Source: an uncultured Oscillibacter sp. (lineage in GTDB: Bacteria > Bacillota > Clostridia > Oscillospirales > Oscillospiraceae). Taken from it: a stretch of DNA of 64,000 bases. Numbering within the stretch: position 1 is the first letter of the stretch; the number at the start of each line of letters is the position of its first letter. Where the stretch lies: the NCBI GenBank assembly GCA_947365245.1, contig CANAWG010000010.1:42664-106663 (forward strand), read 5' to 3'. Below, piece after piece: positions 16,958-25,722 of the stretch. Below the pieces are notes generated by a model. That model had not been told where the DNA came from. It did no database searches and saw only the letters and a list, made by a program, of their open reading frames with translations. The translations under genes were made by a program, and so were the position numbers.

Positions 16958-16965
16958 TAAAAGCG

Positions 16966-16992
16966 GCGGCCCCCGGCTTTGCCGGGGGCCGC
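16966..16992 (-). terminator. Terminator of the XRE-cupin operon
   Basis: A perfect 12-bp stem (GCGGCCCCCGGC, loop of 3, GCCGGGGGCCGC), followed on the minus strand by CGCTTTT. Confidence 0.75.
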
Positions 16993-16996
16993 TCTC

Positions 16997-17125
16997 TCAC
17001 TTTTTCTGCTTTTTTCGCAGCTGCTCCTCCACCTTTTTCAGTCCCTTGACACAGAGGAAAACCGCCGCCGCCAGCAGGCCCAGCCCGCCGGCAAAGTGGT
17101 CGTCTCTCCGGTTCTGATTGGCCAT
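16997..17125 (-). CDS. 42-aa small membrane protein
   Basis: ATG 17125 to TGA 16997, behind an excellent site (ATAGGAGGCGCGCC). The product has a polar start (MANQNRRDDHF), one hydrophobic helix (GGLGLLAAAVFLCV) and a basic tail (KGLKKVEEQLRKKQKK). It begins 10 bp after the stop of the XRE-cupin regulator, so the two are co-transcribed. The function is not known. A single-pass regulator or transporter accessory is possible. Confidence 0.7.
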   Translation of the reverse strand: MANQNRRDDHFAGGLGLLAAAVFLCVKGLKKVEEQLRKKQKK

Positions 17126-17135
17126 GGCGCGCCTC

Positions 17136-17690
17136 CTATTTCAAATACTGGTAGGCCAGCAGCAGCCGGGCGGTGCTGTTGGTCATGTTGACAAACGAGT
17201 AGGGCCGGTCGGCGGCAAAGCGCAGGGCGTCCCGCTCCATCAGCTGGAACTCCTGGTCCTCCGCCGTCAGGGCCACCGTGCCGGACATCACCGTGGCGTG
17301 GCACACGCACCCGGGCACCGACAGCTCCGGGCGGTAGTGGGCGCTGATGTACAGATCCAGAAAAAAGCTCTCCTGCCGGGTGACGCCGTCGTAGGGCATG
17401 GAGGGCCGCAGCAGCACCTTGCCTCCGTCCAGCCGCCTGGGGATGTTGTCCGGCTCCCGGCTCAGCAGCAGCGAGGCAAAATCGTCGTTTTCCAGCAGAA
17501 TCTCCGCCGGGACCTTCAGCGCCTCCGCCAGCTTGCCCAGAATGGCCACGGAGGGGTTGGCCTCCCCCCGCTCGATCTGACTGAGCATACTGCGGGACAC
17601 GCCGGACAGGGCCGCCGTCCGCTCCAGACTCAGTTTTTTACTCTTTCGGATGCGCTTGATATTCTCCGCCACAGCGCGGTTCAGCTCCAT
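17136..17690 (-). CDS. XRE-family regulator with C-terminal cupin domain
   Basis: 184 aa. The N-terminal Cro/CI helix-turn-helix spans about residues 8-63 (LERTAALSGVSRSMLSQIER). The C-terminal cupin (about 105-180) includes VMSGTVALTAEDQEFQL and FAADRPYSFVNMT. Proteins of this layout sense small metabolites and often regulate transport or polyamine/amino-acid genes. The start is ATG 17690 behind GAGAGG. The only linked gene is the 42-aa membrane protein. Confidence 0.88.
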   Translation of the reverse strand: MELNRAVAENIKRIRKSKKLSLERTAALSGVSRSMLSQIERGEANPSVAILGKLAEALKVPAEILLENDDFASLLLSREPDNIPRRLDGGKVLLRPSMPYDGVTRQESFFLDLYISAHYRPELSVPGCVCHATVMSGTVALTAEDQEFQLMERDALRFAADRPYSFVNMTNSTARLLLAYQYLK

Positions 17691-17743
17691 GGGAATGCCG
17701 TCCTCTCTGTGAGATTTCCAATATAATGGGCGATAGTCCTTTT

Positions 17744-17772
17744 ATAGTAACCGCTCTGTCGAATTTTGTCAA
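17744..17772 (-). promoter_or_regulatory. Promoter of the XRE-cupin operon
   Basis: On the minus strand: TTGACA (17772-17767), 17 bp, TACTAT (17749-17744). Confidence 0.7.
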
Positions 17773-17839
17773 GGGAAAAAGTGCCGGCGCACCCTCCCCA
17801 TGGAAATTGCGCCGTCGGAGACGGATTTTGCGCCGCCTC

Positions 17840-17868
17840 TTGACAAAACGGCAAACTCCCCGTAAAAT
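17840..17868 (+). promoter_or_regulatory. Promoter of the T-box/leuS operon
   Basis: TTGACA at 17840-17845, 17 bp, TAAAAT at 17863-17868, directly before the T-box leader. Confidence 0.75.
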
Positions 17869-17889
17869 AGCGCTGGTAAATGATTCAGA

Positions 17890-18124
17890 AAGACTTGGAT
17901 GGGAAGAAAGACGGGAACTCCCGCCTCCAGAGAGCCGGCGGACGCTGCGAGCCGGTGGGGGAGCCCCGTGGATGACTGCTCCCGGAGTCTCCCGCCTGAA
18001 CGGATGAGTAGGGCGGGACGGCTTGGCCCCGTTACAGGCCCCGAGGGCCCCTCCGGGGCTGAACAGGGTGGTACCGCGTGATCTCACGCCCCTGGCCGTA
18101 CGGGCTGGGGGCGATATTTTTTGC
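17890..18124 (+). promoter_or_regulatory. T-box riboswitch, leucine type inferred
   Basis: A tRNA-sensing leader. The Stem I apical part is visible as CAGAGAGCCGGCGG and GCTGCGAGCCGG. Stem III is TCCCGCC with GGGCGGGA (about 17988-18018). The conserved T-box AACAGGGTGGTACCGCG lies at 18062-18078. The terminator CGCCCCTGGCC/GGGCTGGGGGCG plus T-run lies at 18087-18122. A possible specifier triplet is CTG at 17976-17978. Leucine is inferred mainly from the downstream leuS. Uncharged tRNA-Leu would favour the antiterminator and switch the operon on. Confidence 0.9.
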
Positions 18125-18238
18125 TTCATCTGCTCAAAAACCTGTATTGATAACCGGGGAATGCTGGATGGACGGGAAAGAGACTGGCCGGGCAGCGTTC
18201 AACAGTTTGAGAATACAGGTTCTAAGGGAGGCGTTGGA

Positions 18239-18571
18239 ATGAGCATTGTGGTCCATCTTTACTACACGGGCGCCGGCGGCGCCGCCCAGGCTTTCGTACG
18301 GGAGATGGAGGAGAGCGGCACGGCGGAGAAGATCCGCGCCGAGGCGGGAAATGAGCGCTACGCCTACTTTCAGCCCCTGGATGACCCGGAGACCGTGCTT
18401 TTGATTGACGCCTGGTCGGATCGGGCCGCCCTGGACCGGCATCACGCCTCCCCTATGATGGAGGACATCATCCGTCTGCGGGAGAGGTACGCCCTTCACA
18501 TGCGGGCGGAGCGCTATGTGACGGATGCAGGGGGAATCCCTGCCTCAGACGAGAAATTCATCATAAAATAG
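18239..18571 (+). CDS. ABM-domain protein (putative quinol monooxygenase family)
   Basis: 110 aa with the dimeric alpha/beta-barrel ABM fold: VVHLYYTGAGGAAQAFVREM, YFQPLDDPETVLLIDAWSD, and a His pair in RHHASPMMEDI. The family includes small quinol monooxygenases and heme-degrading relatives, and the substrate is unknown here. It starts at ATG 18239 behind AAGGGAGG. It lies between the T-box and leuS, so it should be induced by leucine starvation together with leuS, which is unusual. Confidence 0.8.
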   Translation: MSIVVHLYYTGAGGAAQAFVREMEESGTAEKIRAEAGNERYAYFQPLDDPETVLLIDAWSDRAALDRHHASPMMEDIIRLRERYALHMRAERYVTDAGGIPASDEKFIIK

Positions 18572-18607
18572 AAAGAAATGACAATATAATGGACAAAGGA
18601 GACGACT

Positions 18608-21031
18608 ATGAAGTACGATTTTACCGCCATTGAGAAGAAGTGGCAGCAGAGGTGGCTGGAGACCAAGCCCTTTGCCGCCGTCACCGGGGACCAGACGAGG
18701 GAGAAGTTCTTCGGCCTCATCGAGTTCCCCTATCCCTCCGGCCAGGGGCTCCACGTGGGCCACGCCCGGCCCTTTACCGCCATGGACATCATCTGCCGCA
18801 AAAAGCGGATGCAGGGTTACAACGTCCTCTTCCCCATTGGCTACGATGCTTTCGGCCTGCCCACGGAGAACTACGCCGTCAAGAATCACATCCACCCCGC
18901 CAAGGTCACTCACGACAACATTGAAAATTTCCGCGCTCAGCTCCACATGCTGGGCTACTCTTTCGACTGGGACCGGGAGGTGAACACCACCGACCCCAGC
19001 TACTACAAGTGGACCCAGTGGATCTTCCTCCAGATGTTCAAAAAGGGCCTTGCGTACAAGGCCTCCATGCCGGTGAACTGGTGCACCAGCTGCAAGATCG
19101 TCCTGGCCAACGAGGAAGTGGTGGAGGGCGTGTGCGAGCGCTGCGGCGGCGAGGTCATCCGCAAGGAGAAGAGCCAGTGGATGCTGGCCATCACCAAGTA
19201 CGCCGACCGCCTCATTGACGACCTGGAGGACGTGGATTTCATCAACCGGGTGAAGATCCAGCAGCGCAACTGGATCGGCCGGTCCGAGGGCTGCGAGATC
19301 ACCTTCAAGACCAACACGGACGACGACATCACCGTCTACACCACCCGGGCGGACACCCTCTACGGCGTTTCCTACGTGGTCATCTCCCCGGAGCATCCCC
19401 TCCTTGATAAGTGGAAGGACCGCATCGCCAACTGGGGGGAAGTGGAGGCCTACCAGCAGGAGGCCGCCCGCAAGTCCGACTTTGAGCGGGGCGAGCTGAA
19501 CAAGGACAAGACCGGCGTCCGGCTGGACGGCATCTCCGTCACCAACCCCGTCAATGGGGAGACCGTGCCCATGTTCGTCTCTGATTACGTCCTCATGGGC
19601 TACGGCACCGGCATCGTCATGGGCGTGCCGGGCCACGACCAGCGGGACTGGGAGTTCGCCACCAAGTTCGGCCTGCCCATCATCCCCGTGGTGGAGGGGG
19701 GCGACGTCACCAAGTGCGCCTATACCGCCAAGGACGACGGGATCATGATCAACTCCGGCTTCATGAACGGCATGACCGTGAAAGAGGCCATCCCCGCCAT
19801 GAAAGAGTACGCCGTGGAGCACGGCTTCGGCGTGAAGAAGACCAACTTCAAGCTCCGGGACTGGGTGTTCTCCCGCCAGCGGTACTGGGGCGAGCCCATC
19901 CCCCTGGTGAACTGCCCCAAGTGCGGCTGGGTGCCCCTGCCGGAGGAGCAGCTCCCCCTGCTGCTGCCCGATGTGGAGAGCTACGAGGTGACGGACACCG
20001 GCGAGAGCCCCCTGGCGAAAATGACCGACTGGGTGAACACCACCTGCCCCCAGTGCGGCGGCCCCGCCCAGCGGGAGACGGACACCATGCCCCAGTGGGC
20101 GGGCTCCTCCTGGTACTTCCTCCGGTATATGGACCCTCACAACGACAAGGCCCTGGCCAGCAAGGAGGCCCTGGACTACTGGTCTCCCGTGGACTGGTAC
20201 AACGGCGGCATGGAGCACACCACCCTGCACCTGCTCTACTCCCGCTTCTGGCATAAGTTCCTCTATGATATCGGCGTGGTGCCCTTCGCGGAGCCTTACC
20301 CCAAGCGCACCAGCCACGGCATGATCCTGGGCGAGGGCGGGGAGAAGATGTCCAAGTCCCGGGGAAACGTGGTGAACCCCAACGACATTGTGGCCCAGTA
20401 CGGCGCGGACACCATGCGCCTGTATATCATGTTCGTGGGCGACTTCGAGCAGGCGGCCATCTGGTCCACCGAGGCGGTCAAGGGCTCCAAACGGTTCCTG
20501 GACCGGGTGTGGAACCTGGCGGAGAGCGCGAAAGACAGCTTTGACCTCACCCCCGCCAACGAGGCCGTCCTCCATAAGACCATTAAAAAGGTCACCGACG
20601 ACATCGACAGCCTGAAGATGAACACCGCCATCGCCGCCATGATGACCGCCGTCAACGAGCTGACGGCCAACGGCGTGACAAAGGGCGACATGAAGATCCT
20701 GCTCCTCCTGCTGAATCCCTTTGCCCCCCACATCACCGAGGAGCTGTGGGAGACGCTGGGCTTCGCCGGGAAGACGGGCAAAATGTGCTGCCAGTCCGAC
20801 TGGCCGGTCTACGACGAGAGCAAGACCGTGGCCGCCACCGCGGACATGGCGGTGCAGGTGAACGGCAAGCTGAAGGGCACCATCACCGTGCCGGCGGACA
20901 GCGAGGAGAAGGCCGTGGTGGCCGCCGCCCTGGAGGTGGAGAAAGTGCAGAAAGCCACCGAGGGGATGCAGATCGTCAAGACCATCCTGGTAAAGAACCG
21001 TCTGGTGAACCTGATCGTCAAGCCCCAGTGA
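18608..21031 (+). CDS. leuS: Leucyl-tRNA synthetase
   Basis: Charges tRNA-Leu. 807 aa, class I, bacterial type: HIGH-type motif in [12 protein letters not shown] near residue 50, a zinc-binding insertion ([21 protein letters not shown]), the CP1 editing domain with [12 protein letters not shown] and [16 protein letters not shown], and KMSKS in [12 protein letters not shown]. It starts at ATG 18608 behind AAAGGAGACGACT. It is downstream of the T-box and the ABM gene in one operon, ending in a strong terminator. Confidence 0.97.
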   Translation: MKYDFTAIEKKWQQRWLETKPFAAVTGDQTREKFFGLIEFPYPSGQGLHVGHARPFTAMDIICRKKRMQGYNVLFPIGYDAFGLPTENYAVKNHIHPAKVTHDNIENFRAQLHMLGYSFDWDREVNTTDPSYYKWTQWIFLQMFKKGLAYKASMPVNWCTSCKIVLANEEVVEGVCERCGGEVIRKEKSQWMLAITKYADRLIDDLEDVDFINRVKIQQRNWIGRSEGCEITFKTNTDDDITVYTTRADTLYGVSYVVISPEHPLLDKWKDRIANWGEVEAYQQEAARKSDFERGELNKDKTGVRLDGISVTNPVNGETVPMFVSDYVLMGYGTGIVMGVPGHDQRDWEFATKFGLPIIPVVEGGDVTKCAYTAKDDGIMINSGFMNGMTVKEAIPAMKEYAVEHGFGVKKTNFKLRDWVFSRQRYWGEPIPLVNCPKCGWVPLPEEQLPLLLPDVESYEVTDTGESPLAKMTDWVNTTCPQCGGPAQRETDTMPQWAGSSWYFLRYMDPHNDKALASKEALDYWSPVDWYNGGMEHTTLHLLYSRFWHKFLYDIGVVPFAEPYPKRTSHGMILGEGGEKMSKSRGNVVNPNDIVAQYGADTMRLYIMFVGDFEQAAIWSTEAVKGSKRFLDRVWNLAESAKDSFDLTPANEAVLHKTIKKVTDDIDSLKMNTAIAAMMTAVNELTANGVTKGDMKILLLLLNPFAPHITEELWETLGFAGKTGKMCCQSDWPVYDESKTVAATADMAVQVNGKLKGTITVPADSEEKAVVAAALEVEKVQKATEGMQIVKTILVKNRLVNLIVKPQ

Positions 21032-21046
21032 GGCGCCGCTGCCAAA

Positions 21047-21085
21047 AAAAGCGAGGCCCCGTCCATCGGACGGGGCCTCGCTTTT
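21047..21085 (+). terminator. Terminator of the leuS operon
   Basis: AAGCGAGGCCCCGTCC, loop ATC, GGACGGGGCCTCGCTT, then TT. A 16-bp perfect stem. Confidence 0.9.
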
Positions 21086-21162
21086 CACCTCCCAAAACCG
21101 GCCAGTCCACATTTGATTTGTTGAAATGCACCATTCTATACCAAAGTTTTTGTATATTTCCC

Positions 21163-21191
21163 TTGACAGTTGCCATGGAAGCGATTAAACT
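21163..21191 (+). promoter_or_regulatory. Promoter of rny
   Basis: TTGACA at 21163-21168, 17 bp, TAAACT at 21186-21191. The leader to ATG 21394 is about 195 nt and structured: ACAGCC/GGCTGT encloses CCGGACG/CGTCCGG and GCGGGC/GCCCGC hairpins (about 21248-21315). Confidence 0.72.
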
Positions 21192-21393
21192 GATAACGGA
21201 TAATTATCGGCGGGCGATAGGGGTGCCCACCGGTCGTTTATTCGAGGACAGCCGGACGCACCTGGAAAGGGATTGGCTCCCATTCCGTCCGGCGGGCCGA
21301 AAGCCCGCTGGCTGTGCGGCCGCGGTACGCGGATGCGCAAGTGTGCCGGCTATACGGAAAACCGATACCGATTTTAGGAGGAATTGAGCAGAC

Positions 21394-22941
21394 ATGACGC
21401 CATATTTGATCGGGGCCCTGCTGGGCCTGCTGGTCGGCGGCGCGGTGTGCTTCCCCCTCGGTATTCGCTATCGGAAGCAAGTCTCCGAGAAGGAGATCTC
21501 CAGCGCGGAGGAAGAGGGTACGCGCATCATCAACGAGGCCATCAAGAGCGCCGAGGCGAAAAAGCGCGAGGCGCTGGTGGAAGCGAAGGAAGAGATCTTA
21601 AAGAGCCGCAGCGAGTACGAGAGGGAAGAGAAGTCCCGCAGAGCTGATCTGCAGCGGCAGGAAAACCGCCTGCAGCAAAAGGAAGAGAACCTGGACCGCA
21701 AGACCGAGGCCATCGAGAAGAAAGAGGAATCCCTGGCCCAGAAGCACGCGGCCATCGACCGGGAAAACGAGGAGATCAAGACCATCAAGCGCAGCCAGAC
21801 CGAGATGCTGGAGCGCATCTCCGGCTTCACCGCCGACGAGGCCAAGCAGTACCTCATCGACCAGGTGGAGTCCGAGGTGACCCACGAGACTGCCCTCAAG
21901 ATCAAAGAGGTGGAGTCCCGGATGAAAGAGGAGTGCGAGGCCCGGGCCCGCGAGGTGGTGGCCCAGGCCATCCAGCGCTGCGCCGCGGACCAGGTGTCCG
22001 AAATGACCGTCAGTGTGGTTCCCCTGCCCAATGACGAGATGAAGGGCCGCATCATCGGCCGCGAGGGCCGCAACATCCGCACCATCGAGACGCTGACCGG
22101 CGTGGACCTCATTATCGACGACACGCCGGAGGCCATCACCGTCAGCTGCTTCGAGCCCGTCCGGCGGGAGATCGCCCGCCTTGCCCTGGAGAAGCTCATC
22201 GCCGACGGCCGCATCCACCCCACACACATCGAGGAGATGGTGGAGAAAGCCCGCCGGGAGGTGGACGCCGTCATCAAGAGCGAGGGCGAGCGGGCCGTGT
22301 TCGAGTGCGGCATCCGCAACCTCCACCCGGAGCTCACGAAGATGCTGGGCCGCCTTCACTACCGCACCAGCTACGGGCAGAACGTCCTGCGCCACTCCAT
22401 CGAGGTCTCCCACATCGCGGGCATGATGGCCGCCGACGTGGGGGCCGATGTCCAGGCCGCCAAGCGGGCGGGCCTGCTCCACGATCTGGGCAAGTCCGTG
22501 GACCACGAGATGGAGGGCACCCATGTGGCCCTTGGCGTGGAGTTCGCCCGGCGCTACAAGGAGCGGGAGGACATCATCCACGCCATTGAGGCCCACCACA
22601 ACGACGTGGAGCCCAGGACCATTGTGGCCTGCCTGGTGCAGGCCGCGGACGCCATCTCCGCCGCCCGGCCCGGCGCCCGGCGGGAGAATCTGGAGAACTA
22701 CATCAAGCGCCTGGAGCAGCTGGAGACCATCACCGGCACCTATCCCGGCGTGGACAAGGCCTACGCCATCCAGGCCGGCCGCGAGGTGCGGGTCATGGTG
22801 AAGCCCGAGCAGGTCAGCGAGGACCAGATGGTCATCCTGGCCCGGGACCTGGCCAAGAAGATCGAGGAGGAGATGGAGTACCCCGGTCAGATCAAGGTCC
22901 ACGTCCTGCGGGAGACCAAGGTCGTGGAATACGCCAAGTAA
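21394..22941 (+). CDS. rny: Ribonuclease Y
   Basis: The membrane-anchored endoribonuclease that starts mRNA decay in many Firmicutes. 515 aa, in order: an N-terminal membrane helix ([19 protein letters not shown]), a long coiled coil (about 25-190), a KH domain with [13 protein letters not shown], and an HD domain with [12 protein letters not shown] (catalytic His-Asp) and IEAHHND. The length and order match the family. It starts at ATG 21394 behind TTAGGAGGAATT. Confidence 0.97.
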   Translation: MTPYLIGALLGLLVGGAVCFPLGIRYRKQVSEKEISSAEEEGTRIINEAIKSAEAKKREALVEAKEEILKSRSEYEREEKSRRADLQRQENRLQQKEENLDRKTEAIEKKEESLAQKHAAIDRENEEIKTIKRSQTEMLERISGFTADEAKQYLIDQVESEVTHETALKIKEVESRMKEECEARAREVVAQAIQRCAADQVSEMTVSVVPLPNDEMKGRIIGREGRNIRTIETLTGVDLIIDDTPEAITVSCFEPVRREIARLALEKLIADGRIHPTHIEEMVEKARREVDAVIKSEGERAVFECGIRNLHPELTKMLGRLHYRTSYGQNVLRHSIEVSHIAGMMAADVGADVQAAKRAGLLHDLGKSVDHEMEGTHVALGVEFARRYKEREDIIHAIEAHHNDVEPRTIVACLVQAADAISAARPGARRENLENYIKRLEQLETITGTYPGVDKAYAIQAGREVRVMVKPEQVSEDQMVILARDLAKKIEEEMEYPGQIKVHVLRETKVVEYAK

Positions 22942-22979
22942 ATTTCCCCCGCGACGGATTGCGGAGGGATGATGCGCAG

Positions 22980-23033
22980 GGAACAGAAAGCGGCAGCGGA
23001 CCCCTCACCGCCGCTTTCTGTTCCTTATTTTTA
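22980..23033 (+). terminator. Terminator of rny
   Basis: GAACAGAAAGCGGC pairs with GCCGCTTTCTGTTC, followed by CTTATTTTTAT. Confidence 0.88.
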
Positions 23034-23050
23034 TAGGGAGGCTGCTGTAA

Positions 23051-24130
23051 ATGAGTATCCAACGTCTTACCAATGCTCCGGCCCGTCCGGAGAGCCGTCC
23101 CGCCGGGGCCCCGGCCCGGACGGCGGACGTGTCTTTCCGGGACCGGATGACCCAGACCGGTGCCGCCGTGAACGATTCGATCCATCTCCGCATGCCCGGT
23201 GAGAATATCGCCTATTCCGGTGCCCGCGGCGGAGAGAACGGCACGTTTCAGGAGATCTGCGCGGAGTACACGGCGGACTCCACGCCGGAGGACCCCGTGG
23301 TCCGTGTCACCGGCACATCGGACAGCGGGCCCTATGCGTTTACCTGCCATGTGTATGACATCGACCCCTCCAACGCCTCCTATGCGGAGCTGGCCGCGCT
23401 GTACGGCCACCTGGTAAAGTGCGGCGCGTACCGGAGCGGCCTGGATGCCGGCGTGCTTCCCACCGGGCTGGACAGCGGCGACGTGACCGAGAGACGGGAT
23501 TATCTGGGAGCCATCGGCCGGCACCAGTACGACCGGCGTTTCGGCGGCGTCTGCGCCGCCCAGGCGGCGGAGCTGCTGGCGCTGTACCGGCCCTACGCCT
23601 CCGGGAGCGCCTCCCGGACCGGCGCGCCGGACCCCGAAGCGTTCTTGCGGGAGGACCCGCTGGCCGCCCTGGACGAGGCCCGGCTGCTGCTCCTCCGCCG
23701 GACGAGAGAGGGCCGGGAGTGGAAGAAAGAGCAGGAGGAGTGGGACCGGCTGATGAAGTGCCTGGACAGCTGGATCGACGCCCTGCGGGACGCGGCGGAG
23801 CGGAGGCGGGATGACCGCTCCGGCTCCGTCACGGAGGAGGGCGGCGAGGCCGTGCTCTCCATGTACCGGAACCTGGTCGCCGCCGCCGCCCGGGCGGAGA
23901 GCGCCGGCGCGGAGCCGGAGCGGAGCGGCGAGGACCTCCTCTCCGCCCTGACGGCGGCCCAAAGCGAGCTGCTGGAGCGGCTGAAGGAGGACCGGGCCGC
24001 GGAGGAGGAGCGGGAGGACTGGGCGGAGTTGCTGCGGCGGCTGGACCGGTGGATTGAGGCCCTGCGGGGCGCGGAGAACCGGAAGGAGGACGGGAGACGG
24101 CCCACGGATAGAATACAAAACGTATTATAG
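23051..24130 (+). CDS. Hypothetical protein with duplicated C-terminal helical unit
   Basis: 359 aa, soluble, not recognised. The N-terminal 60 residues are Pro/Ala/Arg-rich and probably disordered. A central domain (about 65-200) contains YAFTCHVYDIDPSNASYAEL and RHQYDRRFGGVCAAQAAELL. The C-terminal 160 residues hold two related charged helical units: EWKKEQEEWDRLMKCLDSWI and EEEREDWAELLRRLDRWIEA, each after an 'ALxxAxxxLLxRx' lead. It starts at ATG 23051 behind AGGGAGG. No signal peptide is seen. Confidence 0.65.
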   Translation: MSIQRLTNAPARPESRPAGAPARTADVSFRDRMTQTGAAVNDSIHLRMPGENIAYSGARGGENGTFQEICAEYTADSTPEDPVVRVTGTSDSGPYAFTCHVYDIDPSNASYAELAALYGHLVKCGAYRSGLDAGVLPTGLDSGDVTERRDYLGAIGRHQYDRRFGGVCAAQAAELLALYRPYASGSASRTGAPDPEAFLREDPLAALDEARLLLLRRTREGREWKKEQEEWDRLMKCLDSWIDALRDAAERRRDDRSGSVTEEGGEAVLSMYRNLVAAAARAESAGAEPERSGEDLLSALTAAQSELLERLKEDRAAEEEREDWAELLRRLDRWIEALRGAENRKEDGRRPTDRIQNVL

Positions 24131-24219
24131 TTATTGAAAATTTCTTTAAGTATACGCTCTGCCGGAGTTTTCAGCATCGCGGCCCCCGGAGCGGGGCGCA
24201 TGGGTTATAGACGCATGAG

Positions 24220-24247
24220 AGAGCCGGAGGCGTGGGCCTCCGGCTCT
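24220..24247. terminator. Hairpin between convergent genes
   Basis: AGAGCCGGAGGC, short loop, GCCTCCGGCTCT. The stem is perfect but the T-tails are poor in both directions. Confidence 0.5.
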
Positions 24248-24251
24248 TGGC

Positions 24252-25016
24252 TTATTGTTCGCCGGTGTAGGCGGCGATGGCGTCTCGCAAAAAGGCGGCG
24301 CAGCCGGGGACCTCCCCGTCATAGTACGCCGTGAACCGCGGGTCGGCGGTGTACAGCTGTCCCAGTCCCCGGTGGGCCTGGGGGGTGTAGGCCTCCCAGG
24401 AGTAGGACAGCCACCGCCGGTGGAGGGCGGCGATCCGCTGACCCTCCGCCCCCGCCGGATCCGCTCCGTCCCGGACGGCCCGGGCCAGGGCGGTGTTGAT
24501 CTCCTCTCCCAGGGCTTTCCACTGGCTGTACTCCTCCTCCGTCAGGGCCAGGATGTTGGCGTTGGCCCGGTCCACGGTCTCGTCGCCGTACTTCTCCCGG
24601 ATCTCACAGCCGTACTTGGCCTCGTTGGCCTCCACGACGTTCCGCTTGAACGCCTCAAATTTTTCTTCATCGCGCATCTTCGATCCTCCTCTTGTCTCGT
24701 CAATGGTCTTTCGCACCGTCAGGATGAGACCCTCCAGCCGCCTCCGCCGGGCCTCCAGCTCCCCCAGGTGGCTCTGCAGCGCCGCCTGGCGGTCAAAGGC
24801 CGGGTCGTCCAAAATTCTTCGGATGGCGGCCAGCTCCAGCCCCAGCTCCCGGTAAAAGAGGATGTCCTGGAGCCGGTCCACCTCTCCGGGGCCATAGAGA
24901 CGGTAGCCCGCCTCCGTGGTCCGCAGGGGCTTTAAAAGGCCCTGGCGGTCGTACCAGCGCAGGGTCCTGGGGGTGACCCCCGCCAGATCCGCCAGCGCCT
25001 TGACAGTGTATTCCAT
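24252..25016 (-). CDS. MerR-family regulator with TipAS drug-binding domain
   Basis: 254 aa. The N-terminal winged helix (residues 1-70: YTVKALADLAGVTPRTLRWY, then the wing) is joined by a coiled coil to a TipAS domain (about 115-254: FEAFKRNVVEANEAKYGCEI, YFxx-type aromatic residues in HRRWLSYSW). TipAS domains bind thiopeptide antibiotics or other ligands in TipA/Mta-type activators. The gene is monocistronic and its own promoter has the 19-bp spacer typical of MerR activation. Confidence 0.9.
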   Translation of the reverse strand: MEYTVKALADLAGVTPRTLRWYDRQGLLKPLRTTEAGYRLYGPGEVDRLQDILFYRELGLELAAIRRILDDPAFDRQAALQSHLGELEARRRRLEGLILTVRKTIDETRGGSKMRDEEKFEAFKRNVVEANEAKYGCEIREKYGDETVDRANANILALTEEEYSQWKALGEEINTALARAVRDGADPAGAEGQRIAALHRRWLSYSWEAYTPQAHRGLGQLYTADPRFTAYYDGEVPGCAAFLRDAIAAYTGEQ

Positions 25017-25040
25017 GTTCGATCCCTCCTGACAAAGAGA

Positions 25041-25073
25041 AGTATAGACCTTGACGCTGCGGCAAAGTCAAGG
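25041..25073 (-). promoter_or_regulatory. MerR-type autoregulated promoter and operator
   Basis: On the minus strand: TTGACT (25071-25066), a 19-bp spacer, TATACT (25046-25041). The palindrome CCTTGAC-N11-GTCAAGG at 25049-25073 fills the spacer. This is the under-twisted promoter layout that MerR proteins activate by distorting DNA. Confidence 0.8.
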
Positions 25074-25162
25074 GGGTGGGAAAATTTTTTTCACCCGGCG
25101 GACGCGCAGAGATGGAAAAACGCCTCCGGGGGATGCCCCGGGGGCGCTTTTGCGTCTTCCGC

Positions 25163-25327
25163 TCAGGACTCCCCGGCGCCCTGGGGCCCCTGGGGGAGAC
25201 CGGTCTCGATGTAGAGCGCCTCCGCCTCCCTCTCCGTCCGGGTCAGGGCCTGGATCGCGTCCTCCATCCCCCGCACCGCGCGCAGGTACATGCGCTTCCA
25301 CATCTCCAGCTCTTCACGTTCTGTCAT
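25163..25327 (-). CDS. 54-aa hypothetical helical protein
   Basis: ATG 25327 to TGA 25163. The product is one long amphipathic helix (REELEMWKRMYLRAVRGMED, then AIQALTRTEREAEALYIE) with a Pro/Gly tail. Small proteins of this type, divergent from a Cro/CI-like gene, are seen in related gut Clostridia. It may be functionally coupled to that regulator. The ribosome site is weak (GAGAAGA). Function unknown. Confidence 0.6.
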   Translation of the reverse strand: MTEREELEMWKRMYLRAVRGMEDAIQALTRTEREAEALYIETGLPQGPQGAGES

Positions 25328-25440
25328 AAGCTCATCTTCTCTATATCTGATGTATTCATTATATAATGCGAGAATCTATTTTGCAAGATAGGGTATCTCT
25401 TAATATATCATGTATACATTGTATATTGAGGAGATGCTAT

Positions 25441-25659
25441 ATGACGAAGCTGGCTGTTTTGAAGCTGCTGGAGCAAAGGGGAAAGACAAAATACTGGCTG
25501 TATAAGCAATTGGGAATGAGCTACCAAAATTTCAACCGTATGGCCAACAACCAGACGAAATCAATTCGCTATGAGATGATTGAGGCGCTGTGCCAAGTGC
25601 TGGACTGCACGCCCAACGACCTCTTCGAGATCGACTTCGACCAGCCGGAGAACAGGTGA
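25441..25659 (+). CDS. Small Cro/CI-type helix-turn-helix regulator
   Basis: 72 aa that are almost entirely a Cro/CI DNA-binding domain: TKYWLYKQLGMSYQNFNRMA with recognition helix, and IEALCQVLDCTPNDLFEID. ATG 25441 is chosen because TGAGGAG lies just upstream. It is divergent from the 54-aa gene. The AT-rich intergenic region has repeated TGTATwCATT-type motifs (about 25340-25430), likely operator sites. Confidence 0.85.
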   Translation: MTKLAVLKLLEQRGKTKYWLYKQLGMSYQNFNRMANNQTKSIRYEMIEALCQVLDCTPNDLFEIDFDQPENR

Positions 25660-25722
25660 GACCGGCCCCCTTTTCTTTTTCCCCGAAATGGGGTATAATG
25701 GAAAAAAGAGGAGGGATGTCCT

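Noticed and set aside
18545..21112. An 855-codon open frame antisense to leuS
   Set aside because: It mirrors leuS exactly and has no recognisable fold. High GC at third positions removes stop codons on the opposite strand.
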